A stretch of DNA of 64,000 nucleotides, taken from positions 121,129 through 185,128 of the forward strand of contig NZ_PGUW01000026.1 of NCBI RefSeq assembly GCF_002863565.1, given 5' to 3'. Positions within the stretch are counted from its first letter, which is position 1. The number at the start of each line of letters is the position of its first letter. The position numbers and the translations under genes are program-made. Positions 8,266-17,141 of this stretch are shown in pieces. The notes under the pieces were generated by a model. The model ran no database searches. It saw only the letters and a list, made by a program, of their open reading frames with translations, and was not told the DNA's origin. Source of the stretch: Bacillus sp. V5-8f (lineage in GTDB: Bacteria; Bacillota; Bacilli; Bacillales; DSM-1321).

Positions 8266-8440
8266 CTGCTTTAAAATTTTTTTATGATTGAGTGAATAAA
8301 ACCAGTCATCAGCAAATACTATCACGGCATCTGAATCATAAAAAATATAGCCTGCTTTATGGGACGTTAATCGAAAATTAATAGGGACCACAACTCCGCC
8401 TGCTTTCAAGATCCCATAATAAATAAAAGTTACATGATAT
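8266..8440 (-). pseudogene. Fragment of an AMP-forming acyl-CoA ligase
   Basis: One frame on the minus strand reads YYGILKAGGVVVPINFRLT followed by AGYIFYDSDAVIVFADDWF. This is the conserved N-domain stretch of fatty-acyl-CoA ligases (usual form: LKAGAVVVPINxRL). Nothing of the ATP loop or C-terminal domain remains. It is unrelated in detail to the two ligases at 25840 and 32879, so it is the scar of a third. Confidence 0.65.
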
Positions 8441-8503
8441 TTTACATTGATTTTTTTATGATTGTCTTTACCTTATGAACCTGCTATTCACACACAAAAA
8501 AAG

Positions 8504-8524
8504 CACCCGGTTTCACTCCGGACG
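8504..8524 (-). terminator. Terminator overlapping a stop codon
   Basis: CGTCCGG pairs with CCGGGTG around AGTGAAA and is followed by CTTTTTTT on the minus strand. The stem contains the last codons and stop of the gene at 8513-9016. Confidence 0.7.
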
Positions 8525-9016
8525 CCCATTTTTCCAATATTCATAGATAGCTTCCCTAAAGAATCTGTTTAAATCAGCTTGTTTTTGATTTTTAACCCAT
8601 TCCGCCTGATCGATTGGCAATGTTACTTTTAAACGGACCTGTTCATTAGGCATTTCAATTTTCCTGATGTCCTCAATGGTTATTCCCTTTTCAATTTCAG
8701 GAAAGGATATGTCGTTTTCACTGAATACTTGTAAGTTCCCGAATTCTTCTATATCATTTAGTTCGCAATATAAATTAAGCTTTGGCAGTCCACCAGATAA
8801 TCGTTGTACATGCATAATAGTATTGATCATATGTCCATCGTTTAACTCTATTTCTAATATTAAATTCTCTTCATTTCCATATTTTCTTTCCACAATTTCG
8901 CTCACGATCATATCCAATTCCAAAGTAAAACGCGAACTTGACTCTACTATATATATAGCACTATTAAACACATAAATACTATCCCCATCAATTTTGACAG
9001 ATTTTATATCAACCAT
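8513..9016 (-). CDS. Unknown protein with possible DNA-binding tail (167 aa)
   Basis: The start is set at ATG 9016 (MVDIKSVKIDG) because AAGGGAAG lies 8 bases upstream; a GTG further out at 9049 has no such site. The first 115 residues look beta-rich and acidic. The last 45 (RLKVTLPIDQAEWVKNQKQA, then LNRFFREAIYEYWKNGRPE) resemble the short ribbon-helix-helix segments found in small regulators, which is only a suggestion. The gene is monocistronic with its own terminator and no family is assigned. Confidence 0.55.
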   Translation of the reverse strand: MVDIKSVKIDGDSIYVFNSAIYIVESSSRFTLELDMIVSEIVERKYGNEENLILEIELNDGHMINTIMHVQRLSGGLPKLNLYCELNDIEEFGNLQVFSENDISFPEIEKGITIEDIRKIEMPNEQVRLKVTLPIDQAEWVKNQKQADLNRFFREAIYEYWKNGRPE

Positions 9017-9208
9017 TAACCGTCTTCCCTTCACCAAGCCCTTCGGCACAGGAACTCATTATCCCTGCATACTATTCTCCATTTCTCCTCAACAAAAATT
9101 ATAGAGGGTTTTTTCACTACAAACAATACTGATAGTCCTTTCTCAAGTTTTTTAGCCAATATGCTTGGGTATATGTGAATAAACGATCAGACTGGCGAGG
9201 TGAAGCCC

Positions 9209-10018
9209 ATGGACCATGCATTGCAGAATGTTATTGCTTGTCTTGAACAAGAGAAAGAGAGAGTAATCGAAAAAATATTGGAAAAGGCAGAAGAGAATCT
9301 TCAATTTGATATCACAGAAGAGGATCTGGATCATCATAGATCCCTTTTGGTATCTTTAATCGGATTAGTTTCCAATAGCTTAATGAAAAGAATTGATCAT
9401 ATAAAAAGTAATTTTGTATATGATGTAGACAATTACTTTCATAATAAAGGCGTTTTTCTTACAGACATAATTGACCTGCTTTGTGACTATCGTTTATCTA
9501 TGCTGAAAGAAATACGGGAAAGATGTATTTCAGAGGAAATGGACACAGAGGGTATTTATGAGGTCTACGATAAGGTGGTAACTATTTTCGACGTAGTAAT
9601 GCGGAATACGACTGACCGGTTTAACGAGAACCTCCGGACATCCATCAAAGCACGTGAAATGGAGATATTAGAACTGACAGCGCCGATAGTTCCAATAAAA
9701 AAAGGGGTTGCTGTTTTGCCTCTCATCGGCGATTTCAGTGAAACCCGCGCCACTTACATCACAAATACAGTAATCCCTAAAATATCCCAAATGGATATCG
9801 ATTTGCTGATCATCGACTTTTCTGGCATTCACGTTTTTGATACGTTTGTCGCCCAGCATTTTTTCCAGATTCGCGACATTTTAAAACTCCTGGGAATCAT
9901 CCCAGTGATCACTGGCATAAGACCGGCTCTTGCCCAAACAGCCATCCAATTAGGAATTAAAATAGATGATTTGCGCACCTACACAAATGTTCAACAGGTC
10001 CTTGAACAATTGCAGTAA
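9209..10018 (+). CDS. RsbR-family stressosome protein (269 aa)
   Basis: The N-terminal ~140 residues are an all-helical non-haem globin-type sensor. A linker leads to a C-terminal STAS domain from about residue 150 (LTAPIVPIKKGVAVLPLIGD). RsbR paralogues and RsbS build the stressosome that releases RsbT and activates the sigma-B response. The linker phospho-site is Thr157 (in ELTAPI). The STAS site corresponding to RsbRA Thr205 is Ser205 here (IIDFSGIHVFDT), still phosphorylatable. ATG 9209 is chosen over GTG 9200 because GAGGTG lies 6 bases before it. The gene is monocistronic and not beside an rsbST operon, as for other stand-alone rsbR paralogues. Confidence 0.85.
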   Translation: MDHALQNVIACLEQEKERVIEKILEKAEENLQFDITEEDLDHHRSLLVSLIGLVSNSLMKRIDHIKSNFVYDVDNYFHNKGVFLTDIIDLLCDYRLSMLKEIRERCISEEMDTEGIYEVYDKVVTIFDVVMRNTTDRFNENLRTSIKAREMEILELTAPIVPIKKGVAVLPLIGDFSETRATYITNTVIPKISQMDIDLLIIDFSGIHVFDTFVAQHFFQIRDILKLLGIIPVITGIRPALAQTAIQLGIKIDDLRTYTNVQQVLEQLQ

Positions 10019-10066
10019 CCCAGACTTCTATAAAAATAATTAGGTAGTCAACTTGATAATATTTCT

Positions 10067-10091
10067 ATGTCTGTGCATCATGCACAGACAT
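10067..10091 (+). terminator. Terminator of the rsbR-like gene
   Basis: A perfect stem ATGTCTGTGCA/TGCACAGACAT with a TCA loop, followed by TTTTTTA. Confidence 0.85.
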
Positions 10092-10219
10092 TTTTTATTC
10101 TCTTTCTGTTCCTTTTCTTAAGCACCTTTCATTCTATTTTCCTGTATAGCCTGTAAATAATAGCAAAAGATAATAGTGGAATTTTGCTTTAGGAAACACA
10201 ACAACTATGGAGGAGAAAA

Positions 10220-11419
10220 ATGGACATATTGATCGGAATTATCAGCATAGTTGTATTATTGGCTATCTGCTACCTTTTTTCAAAAAATCGCAAGAACATT
10301 AATATAAGAGCCATCGTGATTATGCTGATCTTACAATTTGCTTTAACATGGTTTATGTTTAACACAAAAATCGGACAAACAATTTTGAACAAAGTATCAG
10401 GTGTTTTTAACAAATTATTAGATTTCGCCAGGGTCGGGGTGGAGTTTGTATTTGGTGGCATTCAGACGAACGCACCATTCGTTTTTTTCTTTAATGTATC
10501 CTTGGTAATTATTTTCTTCTCTACGCTGCTTTCTATTTTAACTTTTTTAAAAGTCCTTCCTTTCATCATTCGATATCTAGGCGGGGCTTTGTCTACCGTT
10601 ACAGGTCTGCCAAAAGTAGAATCCTTCAATGCAATAAATTCTATTTTCTTTGGACAATCTGAGGCCCTTTTAACCATAAAGTCACAATTTTCTCGCTTAA
10701 GTAAAGATCGGCTGTACATGGTTTGTGCTTCCGCCATGGGTTCGGTTTCAGCGTCAACAAGCGGGTCATACATGCAGTTGCTCCCTCCTAGGTATGTGTT
10801 GGCTGCCATGGTCTTAAATGCTTTTTCTGCATTAATCGTTGCTTCCATTTTGATGCCTGTTAAAGTGCCTAAGGAAGAAGATATTATTGAAATCAATAAA
10901 ACCGAGCAGGCTGATAGTTTTTTTGAAGCGATGAGTGAAGGGGCAATCGATGGCTTGAAAATTGCTGGAATTGTTGCAGGAATGTTAATAGCATTTATTG
11001 CTACAATGGAATTGGTGAACTTCATTATCGCCAATATTACAGGAGCATTCGGTTATAAAACAAGCCTTCAGGAAATTTTTGGTTTCATCCTCTATCCATT
11101 AGTCTTCTTAAGCGGCGTACCGGCTAACGAGGCCATTCAAGCGGGCGGAATAATGGGGACCAAAATTGTATTGAATGAATTTGTTGCTATGCTCAGCTTT
11201 AAACCGATGATTCCTGACCTTACTGAAAAGACCGTCGCAATCGTGTCAACCTTCTTAATTTCCTTTGCGAACTTTAGTTCTATTGGAATCATTGCCGGGT
11301 CAGTCAAAGCCATCGATCCTGAACGAGGAAGATGGGTTTCCGGTTTCGGTTTTAAATTACTATTTGGCGCGACAATAGCATCGTTTTTGTCAGCAACGAT
11401 TGTAGGGATTTTTATATAA
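10220..11419 (+). CDS. nupC: NupC-type concentrative nucleoside transporter (399 aa)
   Basis: This is a polytopic membrane protein of the usual length for bacterial CNT (NupC) carriers, which import nucleosides with protons or sodium. Family marks are GQSEALLTIKSQ in the first hairpin region, ASAMGSVSASTSGSYM, and the C-terminal ALxSF/NFSSIGIIAG block (FLISFANFSSIGIIAGSV). GGAGGAG precedes ATG 10220. The gene is monocistronic, followed by a hairpin shared with the converging carboxypeptidase gene. No purine riboswitch was seen in the 200-base leader. Specificity between pyrimidine and purine nucleosides cannot be read. Confidence 0.9.
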   Translation: MDILIGIISIVVLLAICYLFSKNRKNINIRAIVIMLILQFALTWFMFNTKIGQTILNKVSGVFNKLLDFARVGVEFVFGGIQTNAPFVFFFNVSLVIIFFSTLLSILTFLKVLPFIIRYLGGALSTVTGLPKVESFNAINSIFFGQSEALLTIKSQFSRLSKDRLYMVCASAMGSVSASTSGSYMQLLPPRYVLAAMVLNAFSALIVASILMPVKVPKEEDIIEINKTEQADSFFEAMSEGAIDGLKIAGIVAGMLIAFIATMELVNFIIANITGAFGYKTSLQEIFGFILYPLVFLSGVPANEAIQAGGIMGTKIVLNEFVAMLSFKPMIPDLTEKTVAIVSTFLISFANFSSIGIIAGSVKAIDPERGRWVSGFGFKLLFGATIASFLSATIVGIFI

Positions 11420-11425
11420 AACAAA

Positions 11426-11448
11426 AGCTAGGAGATAACCTCCTAGCT
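11426..11448. terminator. Bidirectional terminator between converging genes
   Basis: AGCTAGGAG/CTCCTAGCT with a 5-base loop; the T-rich tail is better on the minus strand (TTTTGTTTT). Confidence 0.7.
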
Positions 11449-11485
11449 CCTTGCTTCCTGACTAATTTTAAATATGGCGAAGCCC

Positions 11486-12736
11486 TTATATATTCCCTAG
11501 GCTTTTTCGATGGCGTAAGTTTCTTACAATAATCAAACCAACGTAAATGGCCACAGGTACTCCCACACTTATTAGGAACATCATAATAGTACTAACATGA
11601 GCTGCGCCCTGCTCTTGCTTGTTTTCATTTTTGCTGGCTTCTTTTATTTCTTTTTTTACTGGTATAATGATATCTTTATTCGATTTGAGCGGAATCTGTT
11701 TGATAACCCTTCCTTGGTAAATCACATTTACATTCCCGACAATGTCCCCTGCTTTAAATCCATTAGGATGGTTAAACGTTTGAATTTGGGTTTTATATCC
11801 CGGCTTTTCTCCCTTTTTAAAGGTCACAGAATAATCCTGTGATGACAACAAGGATACTTCTACATCTTTGAATTTCAATGAATCTACAGCTTGATTCTTT
11901 TTTACGATGTTTTTTACATTCAATTGATTAAACGCAAAATTCCCCATGATGGCAATATCTTTGTACTCCTGGGCTAACGTTGTCTTCATGACGACTGCAA
12001 TTACTGTCTTGCCATCTTTCTGCAGGATTTCGACAAGTGTATTTTGCGCTTTGCGGGTATATCCAGTTTTCCCGCCTAATGCAAGCGGATTATCATGAAT
12101 CTTGCTTTTGTTCACTATCCTTACTTGCCTTTTATTTGTATGGATTACAGCTTCCTTTGCACCCATTGCTTTCATTACAGTTGGAAATTTTAACGCTTCT
12201 TTGGCAATGAGTGCCATATCATAAGGCGTTGTAATATGACGATCATCATGCAGTCCATTTGGAGTTACGAAATTACTATTGACTGCTCCAATCTCTTTTG
12301 CTTTTTTGTTCATAAGTTGTGCAAACGCCTTGGTATTTCCGGCTATTTTTTCGGCAACCGCGTAAGTGACATCATTTGAGCTCTTGATCATCATTGCGTT
12401 TAGGGCATCTTCCTTTGATAATTGTTCTCCGCTTTGCATCAGAAATGCCTGGTTGCTGGGATCTTGTTTAACAGCCTGAGACGATGCCGTAACGATTTCT
12501 CCATCTTTTAGTTTCTCGGCTAAAATGATGGCGGATAACACTTTTGTCATGCTAGCCGGGTAACCTTGCTTGGTTGCGTTTTTGTTGTAAAGAATTTTTC
12601 CAGTAACAGCGTCGATCGCAACGCCAAATTCTCCTGTTATAGCCGGCTGTGGAGCATCAGCCTTTGCTTTAACAGGAGAAACGGCTACGCCTACCAATAA
12701 GCACATACCCAACAAGATTTTTCCTAACCACAACAT
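11486..12736 (-). CDS. Serine-type D-Ala-D-Ala carboxypeptidase, S11 family (416 aa)
   Basis: A signal peptide (MLWLGKILLGMCLLVGVAV) is followed by the three penicillin-binding motifs SMTK (62-65, active Ser62), SSN (119-121) and KTG (223-225). A C-terminal beta domain and then a membrane helix near residue 390 (STIMMFLISVGVPVAIYVGL) anchor it. It trims the terminal D-Ala from peptidoglycan pentapeptides outside the cell. Start ATG 12736 is chosen because GGGGGT lies just upstream; TTG 12757 has no site. Paralogues in Bacillus are DacA, DacB and DacF; which one this matches is not settled, although the extra C-terminal helix is clear. Confidence 0.88.
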   Translation of the reverse strand: MLWLGKILLGMCLLVGVAVSPVKAKADAPQPAITGEFGVAIDAVTGKILYNKNATKQGYPASMTKVLSAIILAEKLKDGEIVTASSQAVKQDPSNQAFLMQSGEQLSKEDALNAMMIKSSNDVTYAVAEKIAGNTKAFAQLMNKKAKEIGAVNSNFVTPNGLHDDRHITTPYDMALIAKEALKFPTVMKAMGAKEAVIHTNKRQVRIVNKSKIHDNPLALGGKTGYTRKAQNTLVEILQKDGKTVIAVVMKTTLAQEYKDIAIMGNFAFNQLNVKNIVKKNQAVDSLKFKDVEVSLLSSQDYSVTFKKGEKPGYKTQIQTFNHPNGFKAGDIVGNVNVIYQGRVIKQIPLKSNKDIIIPVKKEIKEASKNENKQEQGAAHVSTIMMFLISVGVPVAIYVGLIIVRNLRHRKSLGNI

Positions 12737-12924
12737 AAATGTACCCCCATAAACCAATAAAAAATGAATAGGTAACTAATAACTGGCTACTAACAAAATA
12801 TTCATATCTATAATGCCTTAATTGTAAATGTGGAATAATAGTAATTTAGTCCTATTACAGTTTACCATATATTTGGCATTACAGAAATAAGAATTATTTA
12901 CCTACAAGCCAACACACAACATAA

Positions 12925-12950
12925 AAACGCCTATCGACGGATAGACGTTT
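12925..12950 (-). terminator. Terminator of ppiB
   Basis: AAACGTCTATC pairs with GATAGGCGTTT around a 4-base loop, followed by TT on the minus strand. Confidence 0.75.
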
Positions 12951-12985
12951 CAAAAGGATTTTTTTAATTATGGTTCTGCTTTCAC

Positions 12986-13420
12986 TTACCCTGTCACTTT
13001 AATCGTGTTTATACCTGCACCTTGCCTCATGTTAAGAGCATGCTCCAGCCCCTCAGTAACTTTGCCAAATACAGTATGAACTCCGTTAAGGTGCGGCTGT
13101 GGTTCATGGACAATAAAAAATTGGCTGCCACCTGTATCTTTGCCAGCATGAGCCATTGATAAAGACCCGGCTTCGTGCTTGTGCGGATTACCTTCTGTTT
13201 CACATTTGATGGTGTAACCAGGTCCACCTGTTCCGTTTTTGTTTGGGCAGCCGCCTTGGCTTACAAATCCAGGAATTACCCTATGAAAATTCAACCCATC
13301 ATAGAAGCCCTCATTCGCCAATTTTTCAAAATTTGCCACCGTGCCAGGAGCTTCCTCTGGGAATAATTCAAAGCTGATTTTATTCCCATCTGTCAATTCT
13401 ATGTATCCAGTTTTAGCCAT
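12986..13420 (-). CDS. ppiB: Cyclophilin-type peptidyl-prolyl isomerase (144 aa)
   Basis: This is a cytoplasmic cyclophilin with the expected length (143-145 aa). It has [15 protein letters not shown] (active-site Arg in FHRV), the SMAHAG loop, [16 protein letters not shown] and VFGKVTEG. It catalyses cis-trans isomerisation of proline peptide bonds and helps folding. Tandem ATGs occur at 13423 and 13420; GGAGAG is well placed for the second. The gene is monocistronic with a terminator. Confidence 0.93.
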   Translation of the reverse strand: MAKTGYIELTDGNKISFELFPEEAPGTVANFEKLANEGFYDGLNFHRVIPGFVSQGGCPNKNGTGGPGYTIKCETEGNPHKHEAGSLSMAHAGKDTGGSQFFIVHEPQPHLNGVHTVFGKVTEGLEHALNMRQGAGINTIKVTG

Positions 13421-13637
13421 CATTATCTCTCCTTTATTTCTAAATCAGTTACATTCTATCATATAAGTAAAAATCATAGAAATGTAACCATCATGTTTTT
13501 CATTTTTTTCTTCTGACAGCTCTTGCATCCTGCAAAATCTTCATCTTTGATTTAAAGCAATGCAGTAAGCCCTCAGATTGATGCACTTTCATAAACTCCC
13601 CAGAAACAGTGCAATATAATAATCGGAGGTGTCACAT

Positions 13638-13820
13638 ATGACTAAAGATAAACAGCCAGTTACCTATCAACAAACATTAGGAACAGAAATAAAGAGAGCC
13701 CAATTTAACCACGGAAAAGATCCATCAGTATTTGTTGAAGGCGGCGACCCGTCACTTTCCACCGATTCTGCAAATCCAGGCCAAGATGTAGAAGTTCCTG
13801 ACAATAATCCGAATTTGTAA
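13638..13820 (+). CDS. Small hydrophilic protein (60 aa)
   Basis: MTKDKQPVTYQQTLGTEIKR begins a polar, disordered-looking protein ending in Asp/Pro/Asn-rich sequence. CGGAGGTG lies 8 bases before ATG 13638, which is preferred to GTG 13629. A terminator follows directly. Such small hydrophilic proteins are numerous in spore formers; no family is assigned. Confidence 0.6.
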   Translation: MTKDKQPVTYQQTLGTEIKRAQFNHGKDPSVFVEGGDPSLSTDSANPGQDVEVPDNNPNL

Positions 13821-13823
13821 AAC

Positions 13824-13849
13824 AAGGGCGACCTGTTTGGTTGTCCTTT
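13824..13849 (+). terminator. Terminator after the 60-aa gene
   Basis: AAGGGCGACC pairs with GGTTGTCCTTT (two G-U pairs), loop TGTTT, then TT. Confidence 0.7.
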
Positions 13850-13976
13850 TAAGAAAACTTTTGGGTTCGCAAAGTCTCCATGTATGAATCCTTTTTCTTT
13901 TTGAAAATCTTGCTTGCGAATCTCCATGTCGAAATGATAAAATTAATGTTTATATCTACATAAGGAAGTGATTGGC

Positions 13977-14351
13977 ATGATCAAAATCGAAATACCTGCA
14001 CCAGATCTATCCATAACACAACGTGAACAGGCAATAAACAGAAACGAACCAAAAATCCCCAGTATTAACGGATTCATTGATTTTCACTTGATTCCCCGTG
14101 ACAAAGGAGGAATCTTTATGTTTTATAATATTAATGATGAACTTTTGTTCGTCGGCAAGGCAAGAAAGTTAAGGCAAAGAATCAAAAAACATTTTGAAGA
14201 CAATGTGTCGCCTATTAAATCACATAGGGACGAGGTTTACACCATTGATATCATCTATGTTGACGATCCTGTTGACAGGGAGATTTATGAGACCTACATC
14301 ATTAATGTCCTTAAGTCAAAATACAATGTTGATAAAGTCTTCTATAAATAA
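13977..14351 (+). CDS. GIY-YIG nuclease-fold protein (124 aa)
   Basis: Residues about 43-120 form a compact GIY-YIG domain: GGIFMFYNINDELLFVGKA replaces the two tripeptides with GIF and FVG, followed by the conserved Arg-containing helix (RKLRQRIKKHF) and a Glu in DREIYETYIIN. UvrC-type and repair nucleases share this core. The N-terminal 35 residues are unique. ATG 13977 is preferred to GTG 13968 because AAGGAAG is 8 bases upstream. It could be a functional nuclease or a degenerate relative with a binding role. Confidence 0.75.
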   Translation: MIKIEIPAPDLSITQREQAINRNEPKIPSINGFIDFHLIPRDKGGIFMFYNINDELLFVGKARKLRQRIKKHFEDNVSPIKSHRDEVYTIDIIYVDDPVDREIYETYIINVLKSKYNVDKVFYK

Positions 14352-14357
14352 GTTATC

Positions 14358-14376
14358 AGGGAGGGTTCTTCTCCCT
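14358..14376 (+). terminator. Terminator of the GIY-YIG gene
   Basis: AGGGAG/CTCCCT stem-loop followed by TTTTA. Confidence 0.7.
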
Positions 14377-14672
14377 TTTTATCTTCATATATGCAACTGT
14401 TCCGTGTGCTTTGCCTTTACTATCCACCAAACGTTAATCTTTTAACATTGTCCACCCTCTGTTTGTTAACCAAAAATCTATTAGCATAAGAATAAAAACC
14501 ACCTGAACCCGCAAAAAATGATTAATTAATGTTTGGCAGTTATCGTGGAAGCTTAACAAATGATGCGCTTCCACTGTTAATGCTACCGGAATATCGGCAG
14601 CCGCTCGATATCAGATCCCAAGAAGACATATTTATCTATACTTTTGTGAAAAATAGTACATACCAAAATAAA

Positions 14673-14697
14673 AAAACCTCCAAAAACCGGAGATTTT
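14673..14697 (-). terminator. Terminator of ccdC
   Basis: AAAATCTCC pairs with GGAGGTTTT around GGTTTTT (one G-U pair), followed by TTT on the minus strand. Confidence 0.7.
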
Positions 14698-14707
14698 AAC
14701 ATGGCAC

Positions 14708-15178
14708 CTATTTAAGTCCATTATTGAAACTCTGTTTAAGTTTCTGGTATTGAAGGAACATGGAAACCCGCCAAGGAACGATCATGGCAAATGCCAATAG
14801 GAAAAACATGCCACTTAATTCACCAACGTCGATGGTTGTGCTTAAAATCAATTTTGCAATAATCCTTATGATCAATAGCCCAATCAAAATTATAACAAAT
14901 GCCCTTGAACGCTTGAGGAATATTTGATCGTCCTTAATTTCAAAATTAGAGGTTTTGATAAGGAGGATTGAAAAGAGCAAACCAACCGTTACAGCTTCCA
15001 GCACCTCCATCGCAGTTAGCCGGAAGACGGGAAATAAAAACATCAAGGCTCCTGTACTCATAAAAACAGGGGGCAAAATGATTTTTTTTGCATTCACAGG
15101 CCGTTTAGCAGCTTTCATCCTTATAAAAAGCGCGAAAATTGCCATTAAAATCGCTAATGCTGAAGAAAGATAAACCAC
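14708..15178 (-). CDS. ccdC: Cytochrome c biogenesis protein CcdC (156 aa)
   Basis: This polytopic membrane protein (about five segments) follows the ccdA and receiver genes, as yneJ/ccdC does in Bacillus subtilis. Start GTG 15178 has AAGGGATG 8 bases upstream. The motif RMKAAKRPVNAKKIILPP and PWRVSMFLQYQKLKQ at the end fit the CcdC (DUF1453) family. Its exact role is unknown and it is reported as not essential for cytochrome c in B. subtilis. It ends the transcript at a terminator. Confidence 0.85.
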   Translation of the reverse strand: MVYLSSALAILMAIFALFIRMKAAKRPVNAKKIILPPVFMSTGALMFLFPVFRLTAMEVLEAVTVGLLFSILLIKTSNFEIKDDQIFLKRSRAFVIILIGLLIIRIIAKLILSTTIDVGELSGMFFLLAFAMIVPWRVSMFLQYQKLKQSFNNGLK

Positions 15179-15268
15179 GATTGATCATCCCTTTAACAAA
15201 AGAAGGTAACGTACTAACTTATTATATAATATTGCCCAATTATATAAAATGTCCTTTTCAAATTTAAA

Positions 15269-15290
15269 ACCGTTTAGATCTCTAAACGGT
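15269..15290 (-). terminator. Terminator overlapping the end of the ccdB-type gene
   Basis: A perfect 10-bp stem ACCGTTTAGA/TCTAAACGGT with a 2-base loop, then TTTT on the minus strand. It includes the stop codon of the receiver gene. Confidence 0.8.
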
Positions 15291-15650
15291 TACATCCAAC
15301 ACCCTATTTATCGCTTCTATTACACGGTTTTCCTCAAATGGCTTTACTATAAAATCCTTAGCCCCAGCTTCAATCGCTTCTACGACCATTTTTTGTTGGC
15401 CCATTGCAGAACACATCACTACTTTAGCATCGGGGAACTCTTGCTTGATTTCTTTAACTGCATCCAAACCGCTCATTACAGGCATTGTTATATCCATCGT
15501 GACTAAGTCGGGATGTAATTCACGGAACATTTCAACCGCTTCTTTTCCGTTTGCCCCTTCTCCAACCACATCATGCCGAGCATTTGTTAATATGTTTGAA
15601 AGGGTTAATCTCATAAATTTTGCATCATCGACTATTAGTATTCTGGCCAT
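15282..15650 (-). CDS. yneI: Single-domain response regulator CcdB/YneI (122 aa)
   Basis: A stand-alone CheY-like receiver with acidic pocket Asp8-Asp9, phospho-acceptor Asp53 (VTMDITMP), Thr/Ser at SAMG (81) and Lys103 (VKPF). There is no output domain. It lies between ccdA and ccdC as in B. subtilis, where the gene is called yneI or ccdB; its partner kinase is not known. The ribosome site GGAGGA is 8 bases before ATG 15650. It has its own terminator. Confidence 0.9.
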   Translation of the reverse strand: MARILIVDDAKFMRLTLSNILTNARHDVVGEGANGKEAVEMFRELHPDLVTMDITMPVMSGLDAVKEIKQEFPDAKVVMCSAMGQQKMVVEAIEAGAKDFIVKPFEENRVIEAINRVLDVTV

Positions 15651-15822
15651 CTGAAGAATCCTCCTCGCATCACTAACAGAAAAACAATCTTTCTACAAAA
15701 TGCCTTTTTTCTATGTATAAAAAAATGATCGCAACTTTAAATATATAGGATATTGACAGTAAATTCAAATGATTTATCAACACAAAGAGTCTTCCCAATG
15801 CTTATTGGCGTTTCATAAACAG

Positions 15823-16530
15823 TTAAAAACCAGTAAATCCACCAAATAGGTTAGAAAACACAATAATGATCTTGGTCATCCAGTCAAAAAATAAAACAAT
15901 CCCCATAACAATCATTAAATAACCACCAATTTTCACTATGGAATTACTGTATTTCTTGATCCACTTTAATCTGCCTATAAAAAAGGAAAGAATGAAAAAA
16001 GGGATGGAGAAACCTAAAATATAAGCGACCATGTAGGCAATGGAGGATCCGGGATTTGTACCTGCCATAACAAAAACTGCAGAAAGAATCGGTCCCGTGC
16101 ATGGTGTCCAACCGGCTGCAAATGCCAAGCCGATTAAGACTGAGCCAAAATATCCGCCCGGCCGGTTTTTAAATTCAAAGCGGGTATCCTTCATTAAAAA
16201 TTTGGGCTGGAACACACCAACGACGATTAAACCGAAGAATATAATCATAATAGCACCCAGCTGCCTAATTAAATCCTGGTACTCATCAAAAAAACGTCCC
16301 AAAAGTGAGGCGCTGAAACCGAGTGCTATGAAAATGATTGAAAAACCGAGAAGAAAAAACAAAGTATGAAATAAACTCCTTCTCTGAAGCATGGCATTTT
16401 CAGATTTTATCTCTCCTACGCTCATACCGGTTATATAAGAAAGGAACGCCGGATAGAGCGGTAAACAGCATGGGGAAATAAAACTTAAAAAACCTGCCCC
16501 AAAAGCAAGCAACACGTTAACATCATTCAA
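15823..16530 (-). CDS. ccdA: Thiol-disulfide membrane transporter CcdA (235 aa)
   Basis: Six membrane segments carry electrons from cytoplasmic thioredoxin across the membrane for apocytochrome c reduction and spore maturation. The two redox cysteines are in [11 protein letters not shown] (Cys21-Cys22) and [10 protein letters not shown] (Cys144). Start TTG 16530 is chosen because GGGGAG ends 9 bases before it and it gives exactly the 235 residues of B. subtilis CcdA, with the same MxDVN start. An upstream TTG at 16554 has no site. Confidence 0.93.
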   Translation of the reverse strand: MNDVNVLLAFGAGFLSFISPCCLPLYPAFLSYITGMSVGEIKSENAMLQRRSLFHTLFFLLGFSIIFIALGFSASLLGRFFDEYQDLIRQLGAIMIIFFGLIVVGVFQPKFLMKDTRFEFKNRPGGYFGSVLIGLAFAAGWTPCTGPILSAVFVMAGTNPGSSIAYMVAYILGFSIPFFILSFFIGRLKWIKKYSNSIVKIGGYLMIVMGIVLFFDWMTKIIIVFSNLFGGFTGF

Positions 16531-16788
16531 GTACGACAACTCCCCGCTTTGCAATCTACCATCATTCTAACAAATTGAAATCCAAAAAGATATGCAAGGA
16601 ATTGTGACTTTTACGATTCTTTTTCTTTGTGGTGCCAATTTTATAAGAGTCCAAAATTCGAAAATTTGATTAGGACCTTCTGTTTGAAATAACTTCCATA
16701 ACCACTTATAATAACTACATTCGCGCACTCTGTATCTATCTCAAATATAAATATGTACTTCAGTTCATCTGTAGAAAGGACCATAATC

Positions 16789-16947
16789 GTGACAAAGACT
16801 GAATTTTTGGCACTAATTGAAAAAAAGAGGATCGAATTGTTCCAGATTGTGTCCAAGAATGGATTGAATTCCAATGTGACATTGAAACATAGTCAAGAAT
16901 TAGATCGGCTGCTCAATCAGTACAATAAAGCAATTTTTGAATCGTGA
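16789..16947 (+). CDS. Spo0E-family aspartyl-phosphate phosphatase (52 aa)
   Basis: The family core SQELDRLLNQY is present at the end of the second helix, so it should dephosphorylate Spo0A~P and delay sporulation. Start GTG 16789 is used because AAAGGA lies 8 bases upstream. It is divergent from ccdA, the position of ynzD in B. subtilis. Confidence 0.85.
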   Translation: MTKTEFLALIEKKRIELFQIVSKNGLNSNVTLKHSQELDRLLNQYNKAIFES

Positions 16948-17087
16948 TATCCTCCTCGATAAGCAAATCCTTCTCCTTTAAAAATAACGGATTCCTTCCT
17001 TAGGACAAATACATCCGTTTACTGGCGGACAATTATTCCGTTTCTACTATTATCCGTATTCATAACACTTTTTCCAACAAATAAAAA

Positions 17088-17115
17088 AAGATAGGTACAG
17101 TAATATGCCTATCTT
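17088..17115 (-). terminator. Terminator of the histidine kinase gene
   Basis: AAGATAGG/CCTATCTT stem with a 12-base loop, followed by TTTTT on the minus strand. Confidence 0.75.
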
Positions 17116-17141
17116 ATACTCCAAATTATTTAGCAGCCACT

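Noticed and set aside
10092..10219. Purine riboswitch upstream of nupC
   Set aside because: The three-helix layout and conserved loop bases were not found.
10462..11034. 190-codon minus-strand frame inside nupC
   Set aside because: Antisense to a full-length transporter, no start signal.
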